Assembly (NCBI RefSeq): GCF_014154935.1 | Contig: NZ_JACEHH010000052.1 | Span: forward strand, 1-63,740 | DNA from: Stieleria mannarensis | GTDB lineage: Bacteria > Planctomycetota > Planctomycetia > Pirellulales > Pirellulaceae | Length of the DNA stretch: 63,740 nt | Direction: 5' to 3' | Shown: positions 42,001-48,278 of the stretch, in pieces | How the letters are laid out: each line of letters starts with the position of its first letter | How positions within the stretch are numbered: position 1 is the first letter of the stretch | The notes under the pieces: generated by a model | The model's input: only the letters and a program-made list of their open reading frames with translations | Told to the model about the DNA's origin: nothing | The model's database searches: none | Position numbers and translations under genes: made by a program

Positions 42001-42523
42001 TGTCTATGCTGGCGACGGCAAGGACGTGATTCACACCGGCGCAGGAAACGATTCTGTCTTTGGCGACGCAGGAGATGACGTACTGCACACCAATCGTGGA
42101 AACGACGTTGTGGTTGGTGGTCTCGGGGACGACCTGCTTGATGGAGGGCTTGATCACAACTTGCTGATCGGCGGGCAAGGGGCCGACATGCTGCATGTTC
42201 GCAATGATCGACTCTCTGATCTGTTGATCGCGGGGGCGACGGTCCACGACACTGACCTTGCATCTCTACGACAGATCCTCGATCAATCGTGGACTGCACG
42301 GATCGACGATGGGGATCCCCTGGAGGAGATTGTCGAGGATTTGGCCGGATCGCTTCTCCGTCCAGGCGTTGATGTTGTCGGTGATGAATCGATTGATCAC
42401 GTCAACACCAGAAACAAGTCTTCAGACGCGATCTTCGCGACCATCGCGGCCAATGAGTCCGAGCCGGATGACGTAGAGCACGGTAAAGACGACCTTCTGA
42501 TCGACATTGGGCCCACGAGATAA
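33017..42523 (+). CDS. Giant multidomain surface protein (delta-60, FG-GAP-like, Calx-beta and RTX repeats)
   Basis: 3168 residues from ATG 33017 (GGAAG upstream); the open frame begins 31 codons earlier without a ribosome site. A basic N-terminus ends in LSERLERRDLLAG, a variant of the planctomycete LEPR-XLL export-associated motif. Residues about 58-850 are delta-60 type repeats (GSLDTSFGxxG blades). Residues about 1160-1540 are FG-GAP/integrin-propeller-like repeats (SVALSGTTLVVGAHYD; GSVYLF). Residues about 1780-2810 hold two divergent and eight near-identical Calx-beta-like domains. A PKD-like segment (VLVDWGDGQSG) and RTX calcium-binding nonapeptides (GAGNDSVFGDAGDD, about 2995-3060) follow. 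It is probably a calcium-stabilised secreted or cell-surface adhesin. No membrane anchor, PEP-CTERM or catalytic domain was seen. Confidence 0.88.
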   Translation: MFNSGLVRRFASVVDAIGDRRRSRFRRRVTSQSSKQRRRRSLSERLERRDLLAGELDPSFGSAGIVSTEFASGEGRFEELVDSTIDSSGRTVAVSSGGALVRYDVDGSIDTTFGDQGVARLPIFGRAVDLQSDGKVVVSGDRFDGAILRVAVTRFLGDGTLDSTFGDSGVATAQFDTNSVAASEMAIQSNDRIVVVGSLRDTSNTIRDIAVARFLPDGDLDTSFSGDGKVTTDVAGVDFAQDVALAPSGKIVVGGYSGPFDAEDFTVVRYNTDGSLDTSFSVDGKQTIDIASFGDRSGGVAVQGDEKIVVAGEARTSSFGDALEFAVVRLNTDGSLDSSFDSDGIVTTDFLFDNDSADDVTIDDAGRIIAVGTARTAGSFSQTQVAVARYLSNGVLDTTFDGDGKATFDFEGNDENANRVTLQGDGKIVIAGSAVPDFASFNAHDLALMRVNPSGSLDSTFDTDGWVTTSLDYSQDEGQAVAVGDDGKIVVAGRSQGETWDFAVSRHLPDGSLDPSFGGDGTVTTAVSSGGIDEAQSVAIAADGRITVGGRSGSFSDWDFSLVRYNVDGTLDTSFNGTGKRIIEFGTSDDSGFDLALQADGKAILVGGVRPGGGYDFGLTRINADGSPDFSFDGDSLLTTDFAGGDDIAYAVQVLDDGKILTAGYATVSGNVDFALVRYNADGSLDTTFGSGGQVAVDFGLSSDFGQELTLQPDGKILVAGGIADASGFDFGLARFHADGSLDTSFGSGGWVRTDFDGFNDVAQGVAVQSDGKIVVAGYVNNGVNFDFGLARYNADGTLDGSFGDGGLQRTAVGASDDILGDLVLQSNDDILVAGRALTPGGDAIVARYQAGVEAANVTVDGDSNLLITGNEQDDRRRIESVGTDIVITDQDRVLTTNIPGASGSGTNTVAVPKASFTAGIVIDAGGGADTLVVDLDAGNFDREIRFNGDAGNDDLVLQGGSFSDATYNFASASDGSISIAGNETITYTGLEPIVSTISAANVNLNYLGGSETIELSDSGSGDNLVTSSAGESLRFVSPGTRLTIDSGDGDDVIRVLGTEAGFRAGLSIVGGTGVDTVSVMSPVTTSGDSVSIDADGISLSAAITTSGGDVSLQSSGDISIADRIATGGGRFEAHADSDADGVGEFRLLQGSQAVFGGGQSLLPPPTLGFNDQFGLSVAMDENTAVVGAPFDDDGGGDSGAVYVYTRASSGWAFQQKLIASDSSNGDQLGREVAIDGDTIVVSAFKNDAAGIDAGALYVFTRQSGIWTEQQKLTVSNAVAGDHFPASVAISGDRLIAGVGSKDDNGTDTGMAYLFTRTSGVWSESRVFVAPAPDPSDGFGNEVDIDGNTLAISAAGDDDLATNSGAVYVYVHDGTDWGLQQKLTAADPSATPNFGRAISIDGDRLAIGAATDDTPSSNSGSAYVFSRSGTTWTQDQKLVPSDSSLNAEFGRSVALSGTTLVVGAHYDREIDYRAGAAYVFTSSQGIWSEQEKLLAEDGASEDQFGRDVAFSGDALMVGAFGNDDHGTDSGSVYLFQQSAPVEGGQIASETGDVAITAASVVLEGAVSGTATLSISPSTPGANVGLGGAAGDFNLDDAELGNLIDGFNSIQIGAADSGVINLQSVTVNDHLTITGSTVNDAPIGTDVDAPSLTLQASVQPGQSPGVLTVNGDVSVENDRSVVLEFGGSSPAATSSGHDQIDASGRVDLGNNIGLSLAAVNGYVPSGFHEFVIIRRSGGAGTFAGLPEGSTINDFLGAPGVDATISYLGGDGDDIVLTIGTPTIALSVEPAAFAETAGANAAVLTISRNTDTTDALTVNLSSSDTSEAAVPATVTIPAGQISQTVSITAIDDQIVDGTQSVTITADAPGFASANIGVSVTDNEQAAVLVSPFAGLATSEGGGTAEFSVVLSSAPSADVSFRLVSSDSTEGTISTGLITFTPENWNIAQFVEIVGQDDAIVDGDVDYTIITGNTVSDDPNYSGINPTDVLVTNVDNDVLALSLEVDSPIISEDGGTTTGTVTRNDGDLSNPLVVTLASNDTTEATVPATITIDANATSATFTITGVDDAIVDGTQTATITATAGGYTAADASVDVTDDDALSLTLTIDPASISEDGGTATGTVTRNDADLSNPLVVTLASNDTSEATVPATITIDANATSATFTIAGVDDTIVDGTQVATITATATGYTAADASIDVTDDDALALTLTIDPSSISEDGGTATGTVTRNDGDLSNPLVVTLASNDTTEATAPATITIDANATSATFTITGVDDAIVDGTQTATITATAGGYTAADASVDVTDDDALSLTLTINPSSISEDGGTATGTATRNDDDLSSPLTVTLASNDTSEATVPATITIDANATSATFTIAGVDDTIVDGTQVATITATATGYTAADASVDVTDDDALSLTLTIDPASISEDGGTATGTVTRNDGDLSNPLVVTLASNDTTEATAPATITIDANATSATFTIIGVDDAIVDGTQTATITATAGGYTAADASVDVTDDDALSLTLTIDPSSISEDGGTATGTVTRNDGDLSNPLVVTLASNNTTEATAPATITIDANTTSATFTITGVDDAIVDGTQTATITATAGGYTSADASVDVTDDDALSLTLTIDPASISEDGGTATGTVTRNDGDLSNPLVVTLASNDTTEATAPATITIDANTTSATFTITGVDDAIVDGTQTATITATAGGYTAADASVDVTDDDALSLTLTIDPASISEEGGTATGTVTRNDGDLSNPLVVTLASNDTTEATAPATITIDANATSATFTITGVDDAIVDGTQTATITATAGGYTSADASVDVTDDEEDANSAPEILTIGVSNGADGQAAFGEITLAGLYQDRDVDDTHSVLVDWGDGQSGALPDESVDQDADSFETVHVYDRSGVFVVTVSVVDLSGAADTESITSYVAGVRVTDEGILEIIGTDGNDRVNLTQNNGRRSSGSYQLRAKLDLGNDQLRYDMELVDLQGVFVVLLAGDDRVKIGTHVELDTTVYAGDGKDVIHTGAGNDSVFGDAGDDVLHTNRGNDVVVGGLGDDLLDGGLDHNLLIGGQGADMLHVRNDRLSDLLIAGATVHDTDLASLRQILDQSWTARIDDGDPLEEIVEDLAGSLLRPGVDVVGDESIDHVNTRNKSSDAIFATIAANESEPDDVEHGKDDLLIDIGPTR
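39005..41446 (+). repeat. Eight tandem 306-bp coding repeats (Calx-beta-like, 102 residues each)
   Basis: Units begin at 39005 (300 bp), 39305, 39611, 39917, 40223, 40529, 40835 and 41141; all but the first are exactly 306 bp. Each encodes a domain running from ALSLTLTIDPxSISEDGG to ASVDVTDDD. Units are nearly identical at the DNA level, with differences shared in patterns (for example ANATSATF versus ANTTSATF in two adjacent units; ASIDVTDD in one unit only), which points to unequal crossover or gene conversion. Long antisense frames across this block are a by-product of the repeat. Confidence 0.92.
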
Positions 42524-42566
42524 CGGAATCTTGGGTTTAGATTCGATTCGATACTAGTGCGGAGTG

Positions 42567-43799
42567 CTATTCATCGGAAACCGACTGACGCGTCCATCGT
42601 ATTCGACCGGCCAGGCAGATGATCGCGCCGGCGAGAGTCAGGATTGGTCCGGTCGGAAAGGCCATGGGGGGCATCTCAACGACGGTGGCCAGCAGCAGCA
42701 GCGTTAACATGACGACGCAGCCCGCGAGAAAGAGTTGCACTCCGGCCTTGGCGGTTTCGTTGATGTCTTGCCTATTGGCCAACTCGCGCGCCAAGAGGAT
42801 GCTCATCATGCCCAGCACGATGCTGTAGCTGTGCGCCATGCGGGTCAGTCGCCGCGGCAGTTGGTTGTAGCTGCCCATGAACTCCGGTGTCGGAAAGGGG
42901 CCTTCAAAGGCATACAGTCCGATCAACATGCCGACCGATGTCGATGCGGCGATCAACAGCCACCCCCACCGTTCCAGCATGTCGCCATGCTTAAGCGAAA
43001 AAAACAATCCCAGATACACGCCGATCACGACCGCGGTCGACGGGATCGCCAACAAGTACTTTGCGTGGATCGTGGTGAAACAGGCGAGGGCCAAAATCAA
43101 CGGCATCCCGACTGCTCCGGTCGCCAGGCTGATTCCGCCCAGACGCGCCTTGCCGCGATCGGTGCCGCCGCGGCGGGCGATTCCGTAGTACAGCAGCGTC
43201 AATACCGACAACGCAATCGCTGCGACGCGTGCCAGACGCAACATCCGCAACCGAACACCGTCTTCGCTGCCGAGCTGTTCCTGGATCCAATCTGCGGGCA
43301 AGATTGGCCGCAGGCCGGCCATGAAGTCCAGCAGCATTCCGAAGCAAGCCACGGGAAGAATCATCCGGATCTGGCGGGCGTAGGTGCCCGTCGGGCCGAT
43401 CCAGCACAAGAACGCGAAGCCGCTGAAGTTGACCAGGCTGCCGAGCAGGACGAGCCCGTGCAGTGCCGGTTGCCACAATGCCAACGCATACCCGGTGCTG
43501 TAGCAGGCAGCGCCGACCGCAGTCAACAGCGCGGCGATCGTTCTTGCGGGTCGCTCGAACGCGGACGTCGACAACAGATGCGCCATCGCCAACTGCAAGA
43601 ACGCCATCGCGATCACGACGCCGTGGGCATGGCGGACGGCCAGGCCGCCCCCGACGTCCGAATTGACGGCACTCAACAACCAGGGGTCCAGAGCCGCCGA
43701 CAACGCCAAACCGATCAGCAGCGTAGTCCACCCCTGCAGTCGGTTCAGCTTGCCCGTCGAGACAAAGCCGACGTCATTGGCAGGTGTCATGGTCTCCAT
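42567..43799 (-). CDS. Polytopic membrane protein of unknown function, about 12 helices
   Basis: 410 residues, with about twelve hydrophobic segments of membrane length. Histidines fall inside or at the ends of helices (AVRHAHGVVIAMAFLQLAMAHLL; MAHSYSIVLGMM), an arrangement reminiscent of heme-binding membrane proteins such as the heme-copper oxidase or NnrS folds, but no complete ligand set can be argued. ATG 43799 is the longest start; ATG 43790, just after GGAG, is possible. It converges on the giant gene, 43 bases away, and stands downstream of the radical SAM gene on the same strand, with a repeat between. Confidence 0.7.
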   Translation of the reverse strand: METMTPANDVGFVSTGKLNRLQGWTTLLIGLALSAALDPWLLSAVNSDVGGGLAVRHAHGVVIAMAFLQLAMAHLLSTSAFERPARTIAALLTAVGAACYSTGYALALWQPALHGLVLLGSLVNFSGFAFLCWIGPTGTYARQIRMILPVACFGMLLDFMAGLRPILPADWIQEQLGSEDGVRLRMLRLARVAAIALSVLTLLYYGIARRGGTDRGKARLGGISLATGAVGMPLILALACFTTIHAKYLLAIPSTAVVIGVYLGLFFSLKHGDMLERWGWLLIAASTSVGMLIGLYAFEGPFPTPEFMGSYNQLPRRLTRMAHSYSIVLGMMSILLARELANRQDINETAKAGVQLFLAGCVVMLTLLLLATVVEMPPMAFPTGPILTLAGAIICLAGRIRWTRQSVSDE

Positions 43800-43875
43800 G
43801 CCCCGGTTTTATCGGCATCTCGGAGAACCTGGCACGCGTCGTCTCCATCCCCAGCCAACACAAACCACCGATCTG

Positions 43876-43940
43876 ACGTAGCTACATTCGCCAGAAGGTG
43901 GTTTCCCTGCGTCTGCCATGCTCTGGCGAGCGTCGCGACG
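43876..43940. repeat. REP doublet, ACGTAGCT..CGCCAGA family, copy 2
   Basis: ACGTAGCTACATTCGCCAGA opens the element, and the right half ends CTCTGGCGAGCGTCGCGACG. It is the same 65-bp plan as 17536-17600, but the right foot has drifted (GTCGCGAC instead of GTAGCTAC). It lies 20 bases downstream of the radical SAM stop codon. Confidence 0.85.
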
Positions 43941-43959
43941 GCGGTTCGACGAAGCTCGA

Positions 43960-45303
43960 TCAAGAAACCGGTAGTTGGTCGTTGCGTTTGTGACGGCGAG
44001 AATACAAGTAATACTGTGCGAATTGATTTCGCCGCCATTGGGTAAAGTCCTCGGAGTAAAGTCGTTCGGCGAGCCCATGGAACCCCTGCCGGAGATCCTC
44101 GACGGACATCGGTGTCGGCTGATAGTTTAAATCGAACAACGTGCATCGTTCCCAGGCGCCGGGATACAACAAGCGATTGTCTTTTTCCAGCCGGTGATAA
44201 AGTGGTGTCCCGGGAAACGGCGTCTGGTACGTGATCTGGACGTCGTACAGTTTTGCTTGTTCGGCGAAGTCGTACACGGCGTCAAAAATGTCCGGACCGT
44301 GACCGTCCAGGCCGAGGATGAAACAGCCATTGACGCGGATGCCGTTGCTTTGGATCCGCTCGATCGCCTCGATGTAATTCGGCCATTGTCGACGTTTCCA
44401 ATCGTTCTTTAGTTCGATGCCTTTTAACCCCGGCAGGATCGGACTTTCCAGACCGATCAGCACCTCGGCACACCCGCTGTCACGCATCATCCGCAATAGT
44501 TCTTGGTCTTCGTGCACCGAAAGGTCTGTTTCGGCGAACCATTTCACGCGGCGCTGTTTCAATTGTGGCAGCAGTTCTTTCCAATACGCCCGATGGATGA
44601 ATGAATTGTCGTCGGCAAACTCGATGAATGGCCGTGGCCAAAGGTCGCAGATGCGATCGATTTCGGCGAGGACGTTTTTGATCGGTTTCTGTTTGTAGCG
44701 CCGCGTCAGCAAGATGCTCGACGCGCAGAACTCGCAACTCCGCGGGCAGCCGCGGCTGGTTTGCACGGTCAGCCGGTTGTACTTGGAGATGTCCAACAAT
44801 TCATAGGCCGGCATCGGTGCGTCGGCCAGATTGAACTCTGCAACGCCAAAGGAACTGTAACGGCGTTGCAGCTGTTCCGACCGTGCGTCGCGAAGTACGT
44901 CCCGCCAGACCACTTCGCCTTCACCGACGACCACGGCGTCGCAGTACCCGATGGCTTCGTCGGGCAACGAGGTCACGTGCAGTCCGCCGAGCACGACCGG
45001 GATCCCCAGAGCCCGGTATTGATCGGCCAGCGTGTAGGCTTCCTTGATCTGGGCGCTGAAACTGGAGATGGCCACCAGGTCAAAGTTTTGCGGCAGCGGA
45101 TCGAGCTGTTTCAGGTCTTGGACTTCGAAGTACTCGATCGAGTCCTCGGTCGGAGTCATGCCGGCCAGCGTTAGCAGTCCCAGGCTGGGCAGCGACGCGA
45201 TCGTTTCGCTGCGTTCGACAAACCCCGGCAGTGTCAGCCCTTTGCGGAGCAGTTCCTGGTCGCAGCAGCGAATGCCGCTCATCGCGATCAAACCGATTCT
45301 CAT
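43960..45303 (-). CDS. B12-binding radical SAM protein
   Basis: 447 residues from ATG 45303, where AGGAG stands eight bases upstream. The N-terminal cobalamin-binding domain covers about 1-140 (VVLGGLHVTSLPDEAIGYCDAVVVGEGE). The radical SAM core follows, with the cluster motif SRGCPRSCEFCASS (CxxxCxxC) near residue 190, then the barrel elements FIEFADDNSFIHR, VLIGLESPIL and GCFILGLDGHGPDIF. The protein resembles the BchE/MiaB-neighbour group and methylthiolases in plan, but the substrate cannot be fixed. There is no TRAM domain, so tRNA methylthiolation is unlikely. It probably performs methylation or ring chemistry on a lipid, hopanoid or cofactor. Confidence 0.88.
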   Translation of the reverse strand: MRIGLIAMSGIRCCDQELLRKGLTLPGFVERSETIASLPSLGLLTLAGMTPTEDSIEYFEVQDLKQLDPLPQNFDLVAISSFSAQIKEAYTLADQYRALGIPVVLGGLHVTSLPDEAIGYCDAVVVGEGEVVWRDVLRDARSEQLQRRYSSFGVAEFNLADAPMPAYELLDISKYNRLTVQTSRGCPRSCEFCASSILLTRRYKQKPIKNVLAEIDRICDLWPRPFIEFADDNSFIHRAYWKELLPQLKQRRVKWFAETDLSVHEDQELLRMMRDSGCAEVLIGLESPILPGLKGIELKNDWKRRQWPNYIEAIERIQSNGIRVNGCFILGLDGHGPDIFDAVYDFAEQAKLYDVQITYQTPFPGTPLYHRLEKDNRLLYPGAWERCTLFDLNYQPTPMSVEDLRQGFHGLAERLYSEDFTQWRRNQFAQYYLYSRRHKRNDQLPVS

Positions 45304-45382
45304 GGTGTTGCTCCTGGTAACATTGCCCAAACGCGGAAGTTATTGTTTTTGCCGCCCCGAGTCAGGTTGTTTCGCCGTTTGA

Positions 45383-45448
45383 ACGCAACTACCTTCGCCA
45401 GAAGGTGGTTCGCCGGCGCTTTCCACGCTCTGGCGGGCGTAGCGACGT
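45383..45448. repeat. REP doublet, ACGTAGCT..CGCCAGA family, copy 3
   Basis: The element opens ACGCAACTACCTTCGCCAGA and closes TCTGGCGGGCGTAGCGACGT; both feet have single changes from copy 1. It sits between the radical SAM start and the stop of the SRPBCC gene (18 bases away). The radical SAM gene is therefore flanked by two copies of one repeat family. Confidence 0.83.
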
Positions 45449-45466
45449 CATCTTCACGCTATCCTG

Positions 45467-45910
45467 CTAATTTTGTTCCAACAGTGACTTCAGTTTTTCC
45501 AGCGATTGCTGGCCGCGTTCTTTGGCGCCGGCCAACAGCTGGTCCAAGCCGTCATGGCCGGCGAGTTCAGCGGGGATTTCCGCTTCAACGTCGACGGTCA
45601 GCTTGGTGCCGCTGCCATCGGGTTCGGCGTTGTAGTTGAATTGGCTCTTGATGCCGCCCTCGGTGACGAACGAATAACGGCGTCCGGGGGCATAGTGGAC
45701 GGTTCTGGCAGATCCCGTGAATTCCTGACCGAGGAGATCCCATTTCCAATCCCAGCTCTTGGTGACTTGGCCTGGTTCGCCCTGGATGTTGGAAGCGCCC
45801 TTGAGCGATTGCAGGTACATCATGCGGTTGCGCAGATCGGCGATGAAACGGATCACATCCTCGGGGTCACGGTCGATCGCAACCGAGACCTGTAGATTTT
45901 GTTTGGACAT
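45467..45910 (-). CDS. SRPBCC (START-like) family protein
   Basis: 147 residues. VSVAIDRDPEDVIRFIADLRNRMMYL opens the domain, WDWKWDLLGQEFTGSARTV and the strand run FNYNAEPDGSGTKLTVDVEAEIP form the sheet, and a long C-terminal helix (LLAGAKERGQQSLEKLKSLL) closes the pocket. This is a complete helix-grip fold. Members bind hydrophobic ligands or act in polyketide-type cyclisation; the ligand here is unknown. GGAGCACCGGAA precedes ATG 45910. It could be co-transcribed with the radical SAM gene, which begins 163 bases downstream on the same strand. Confidence 0.85.
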   Translation of the reverse strand: MSKQNLQVSVAIDRDPEDVIRFIADLRNRMMYLQSLKGASNIQGEPGQVTKSWDWKWDLLGQEFTGSARTVHYAPGRRYSFVTEGGIKSQFNYNAEPDGSGTKLTVDVEAEIPAELAGHDGLDQLLAGAKERGQQSLEKLKSLLEQN

Positions 45911-46113
45911 TTCCGGTGCTCCTTGGAATAGGGGAGTTCGTCCGAACGAGTGTTTCGCCGTAAGGGAAGACGACGGGCAAACCTGATTCTAACGCGCCCC
46001 GGTGACAGAGAGCCCGCCGGCGGATCGGTGCTGCGCCGTGATCAGCCAAATTTGGTCAGCGGGTCGGATGCGTTGCCGGCGTACCCACTGATACGAAGTG
46101 CGGTAGCAGAATG

Positions 46114-46249
46114 CTAGGCTTTGTCCCTAAACCCGTAGCGGAAGCCGCCAAGGATTTCGTCTCGCAGCGGTTCACACGGGAAAAGCCGAAATTCTTGGCG
46201 AATTCCGCTACCACATACGACCCTTGCCGGGTTTAGGGACAAAGCCTAG
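46114..46249. repeat. 136-bp MITE-like element with nested inverted repeats
   Basis: The 21-bp ends are perfect inverted repeats: CTAGGCTTTGTCCCTAAACC plus C at 46114-46134, and its reverse complement at 46229-46249. Inside, GTAGCGGAA (46135-46143) pairs with TTCCGCTAC (46203-46211), and CGCCAAGGATTTC pairs with GAAATTCTTGGCG with one mismatch. Almost the whole element can fold into one long hairpin. It encodes nothing. Its right end supplies the TAG stop (46246-46248) of the sulfatase gene. Confidence 0.88.
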
Positions 46250-48078
46250 AACTGCAGCACTTTGTCGTCCGAGCCGGGGGCGAAGTTGCTGCGGTAGACG
46301 GTCGTCCCCATCGCCCTGTTGCCACCCCAGTCGACCTCGACGCGGTTGTCGCCGAGCACGATGTTGAGCAATTTTTCTTTCATCGCCTGGGCTACGCGTT
46401 GGTGCTCCGGATGATGCGCCAGATTGTTCACTTCCTTGGGATCGGTCGGCATGTGGTAGAGCGCCGGGTCGAGATCGCGGTACGATGCGTTCCGCGCCCA
46501 TTGCATGTTCTTCCCGCGGTTCTCATCCGGGCGCGTCCGCATGGAGAAGACGTAGTCTTTGGTGCGGATAAACGCACGGGGCCCGATCACCGCGTGGCTT
46601 TCGCCGATCACGTAGTCACGTGCTGGGACGTTTCCCGCACCGGTGTCCGCCATGTCCCGCCCGTCCAGGTAGTCGTACTTTGCGTCACCGAGATCGGCAC
46701 CGGCGATCGAAAGCACCGTCGGGGCGATGTCCACAAACTCGGTGAAGTCGGTGACGACCGTGTCGGAGGGAAAACGTTTCTTGTCCGATGAAACGACAAT
46801 GATCGGATTGTGGCTGTCGACATCCCAGGGCGTGAACTTGGAAACCGAGCCGTGATCGTTCAGTTTCCAACCGTGGTCACCGCACACATAGACGATCGTC
46901 CAGGGCTGTTGCTGCGTCTCGCTATACTCGATGAATGCGTCGGCGGCCTGCCCCACCAAGACATCGCCGTAGGCACAGAAGGCATAGTAGTCCTGGATCA
47001 TCGCCTGTTTTTCCGCATCGGTCAAATGGTCCGAAAAACCATGTGCGACCTGTTTCTTTAGTTGCGCCGGCATCGTTTCCATTTCCTGCTCGTCAAAGGC
47101 GGGGACCTTGTAGGTGTGCTGTTGGAAACGCTTGCGAAAATCCGCGGGGGGCAGCACGGGTGTGTGCGGAAAGTCGAATCCGATGTGACAGAACAAGGGT
47201 TTTGACGTGTCCACACCGTCATAGTGTCGCGAGCCAACCTTGAATGCGCGATTCTTGTTCTTTAGATAGTCCACGAAGATCGACGCATAATAACCGTCAC
47301 GCGTTTTTCCGGCTTCACGTGAACTGACGCCGGCCAGGATCATGCCGCTGTCGAGATGCTTTCCCTTTTTCTTGTTGTAATGCCTCAGCAGGTCGTACTT
47401 TTCCATCGTTTCGGCGCAAGTGCCCGCCAACTCAGGCATCAATTCCTCAAGTTCCAGCGAGCAGTATTCGAACTTTCCTTCGGGCGTGACGAAGAACTCC
47501 AGGCTTTGAAACGGCTTGTCGAACTTCACTCCGTTGATGTCCGTGATCCAGTCCTTGCCCCAGCCACACAACCCGTCGCGGGCGAGGTCTTTAAAATAAA
47601 AGCTTTGCTGATAGATCGGATGCGACGCAGCCCAATTGCCTTTGATGGTTTTGATGCGAACGCCCAGTTTTCCGACGTGGGTCGTTTGATAGCCCAGGTC
47701 CGCCATCGTTTCGGAAAGTGTCGGCCGACAGTGTTCGGCGTTGTTGTTGTGGTATTCGAACTCGTAGATTCCCGATCGAAACGGGTAACGACCGTAGTGC
47801 ATGGCTGCACGCGACGGCGCGCAGCCCTGTGCCTGGCAATAGGTGTTGATGAACGTTGTTCCCATTTTTGCCAAACGATCCGTGTTCGGCGATTCGACGT
47901 ACCCCAGTTCGCTCATTTCGCGACCGTGCAGCATTTTGTTAAATGCGCGGATCGAGTCGTAGCGATGGTCGTCTGTCAGAATCCACAACACGTTCGGCTG
48001 ATCGGCGATGAGGTTTCGGTCGATGACGATCGAAAGGAAGATCAACGTTGCGATCGACAAGGTTTTGAGTTGGAACAT
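46246..48078 (-). CDS. S1 family sulfatase, exported
   Basis: 610 residues from ATG 48078 (AAGGAAA upstream), giving a signal peptide ([19 protein letters not shown]). Metal ligands are in [11 protein letters not shown], and the formylglycine cysteine is C86-A-P-S-R90. [14 protein letters not shown] and [15 protein letters not shown] provide other active-site residues. It is probably an exo- or endo-acting polysaccharide sulfatase. It is the last gene of a minus-strand set with a GH86-type enzyme, so agaran, porphyran or carrageenan is a plausible substrate (inference). The C-terminal residues VLQF and the stop come from sequence abutting the MITE-like repeat, so the original C-terminus may have been a little different. 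Confidence 0.92.
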   Translation of the reverse strand: MFQLKTLSIATLIFLSIVIDRNLIADQPNVLWILTDDHRYDSIRAFNKMLHGREMSELGYVESPNTDRLAKMGTTFINTYCQAQGCAPSRAAMHYGRYPFRSGIYEFEYHNNNAEHCRPTLSETMADLGYQTTHVGKLGVRIKTIKGNWAASHPIYQQSFYFKDLARDGLCGWGKDWITDINGVKFDKPFQSLEFFVTPEGKFEYCSLELEELMPELAGTCAETMEKYDLLRHYNKKKGKHLDSGMILAGVSSREAGKTRDGYYASIFVDYLKNKNRAFKVGSRHYDGVDTSKPLFCHIGFDFPHTPVLPPADFRKRFQQHTYKVPAFDEQEMETMPAQLKKQVAHGFSDHLTDAEKQAMIQDYYAFCAYGDVLVGQAADAFIEYSETQQQPWTIVYVCGDHGWKLNDHGSVSKFTPWDVDSHNPIIVVSSDKKRFPSDTVVTDFTEFVDIAPTVLSIAGADLGDAKYDYLDGRDMADTGAGNVPARDYVIGESHAVIGPRAFIRTKDYVFSMRTRPDENRGKNMQWARNASYRDLDPALYHMPTDPKEVNNLAHHPEHQRVAQAMKEKLLNIVLGDNRVEVDWGGNRAMGTTVYRSNFAPGSDDKVLQF

Positions 48079-48201
48079 TGGATGTTTCCTTGGTGCGAAG
48101 TTGCTCGGATTGGATGGCACGGGCGTAGGAAAAATGGGGACACAGCAACCGCTGGTGTGCGGGTTTTAGCCGCCCATGATCGCTGCGAAGCAGCGACCGG
48201 G

Positions 48202-48232
48202 AGTCGCCTAAAGGCTAGACACCAACACGTAT
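48202..48232. repeat. REP-like repeat, TCGCCTxxAGGC family, copy 2
   Basis: AGTCGCCTAAAGGCTAGACA continues CCAACACGTAT. It matches the copy at 21573-21602 with a few changes, and the stem here is GCCT/AGGC. It lies in the 200-base gap between the GH86-type gene and the downstream sulfatase, so it would be transcribed inside the operon mRNA. Confidence 0.78.
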
Positions 48233-48278
48233 GCCCGTGCTTTCTACGCTTAGATCTGTTTGACCCGAATTCCAGGTG

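Noticed and set aside
42735..44045. 436-residue plus-strand frame opposite the 12-helix membrane protein
   Set aside because: Composition is typical of an antisense shadow (Gln/His/Arg), with no hydrophobic or conserved segments.
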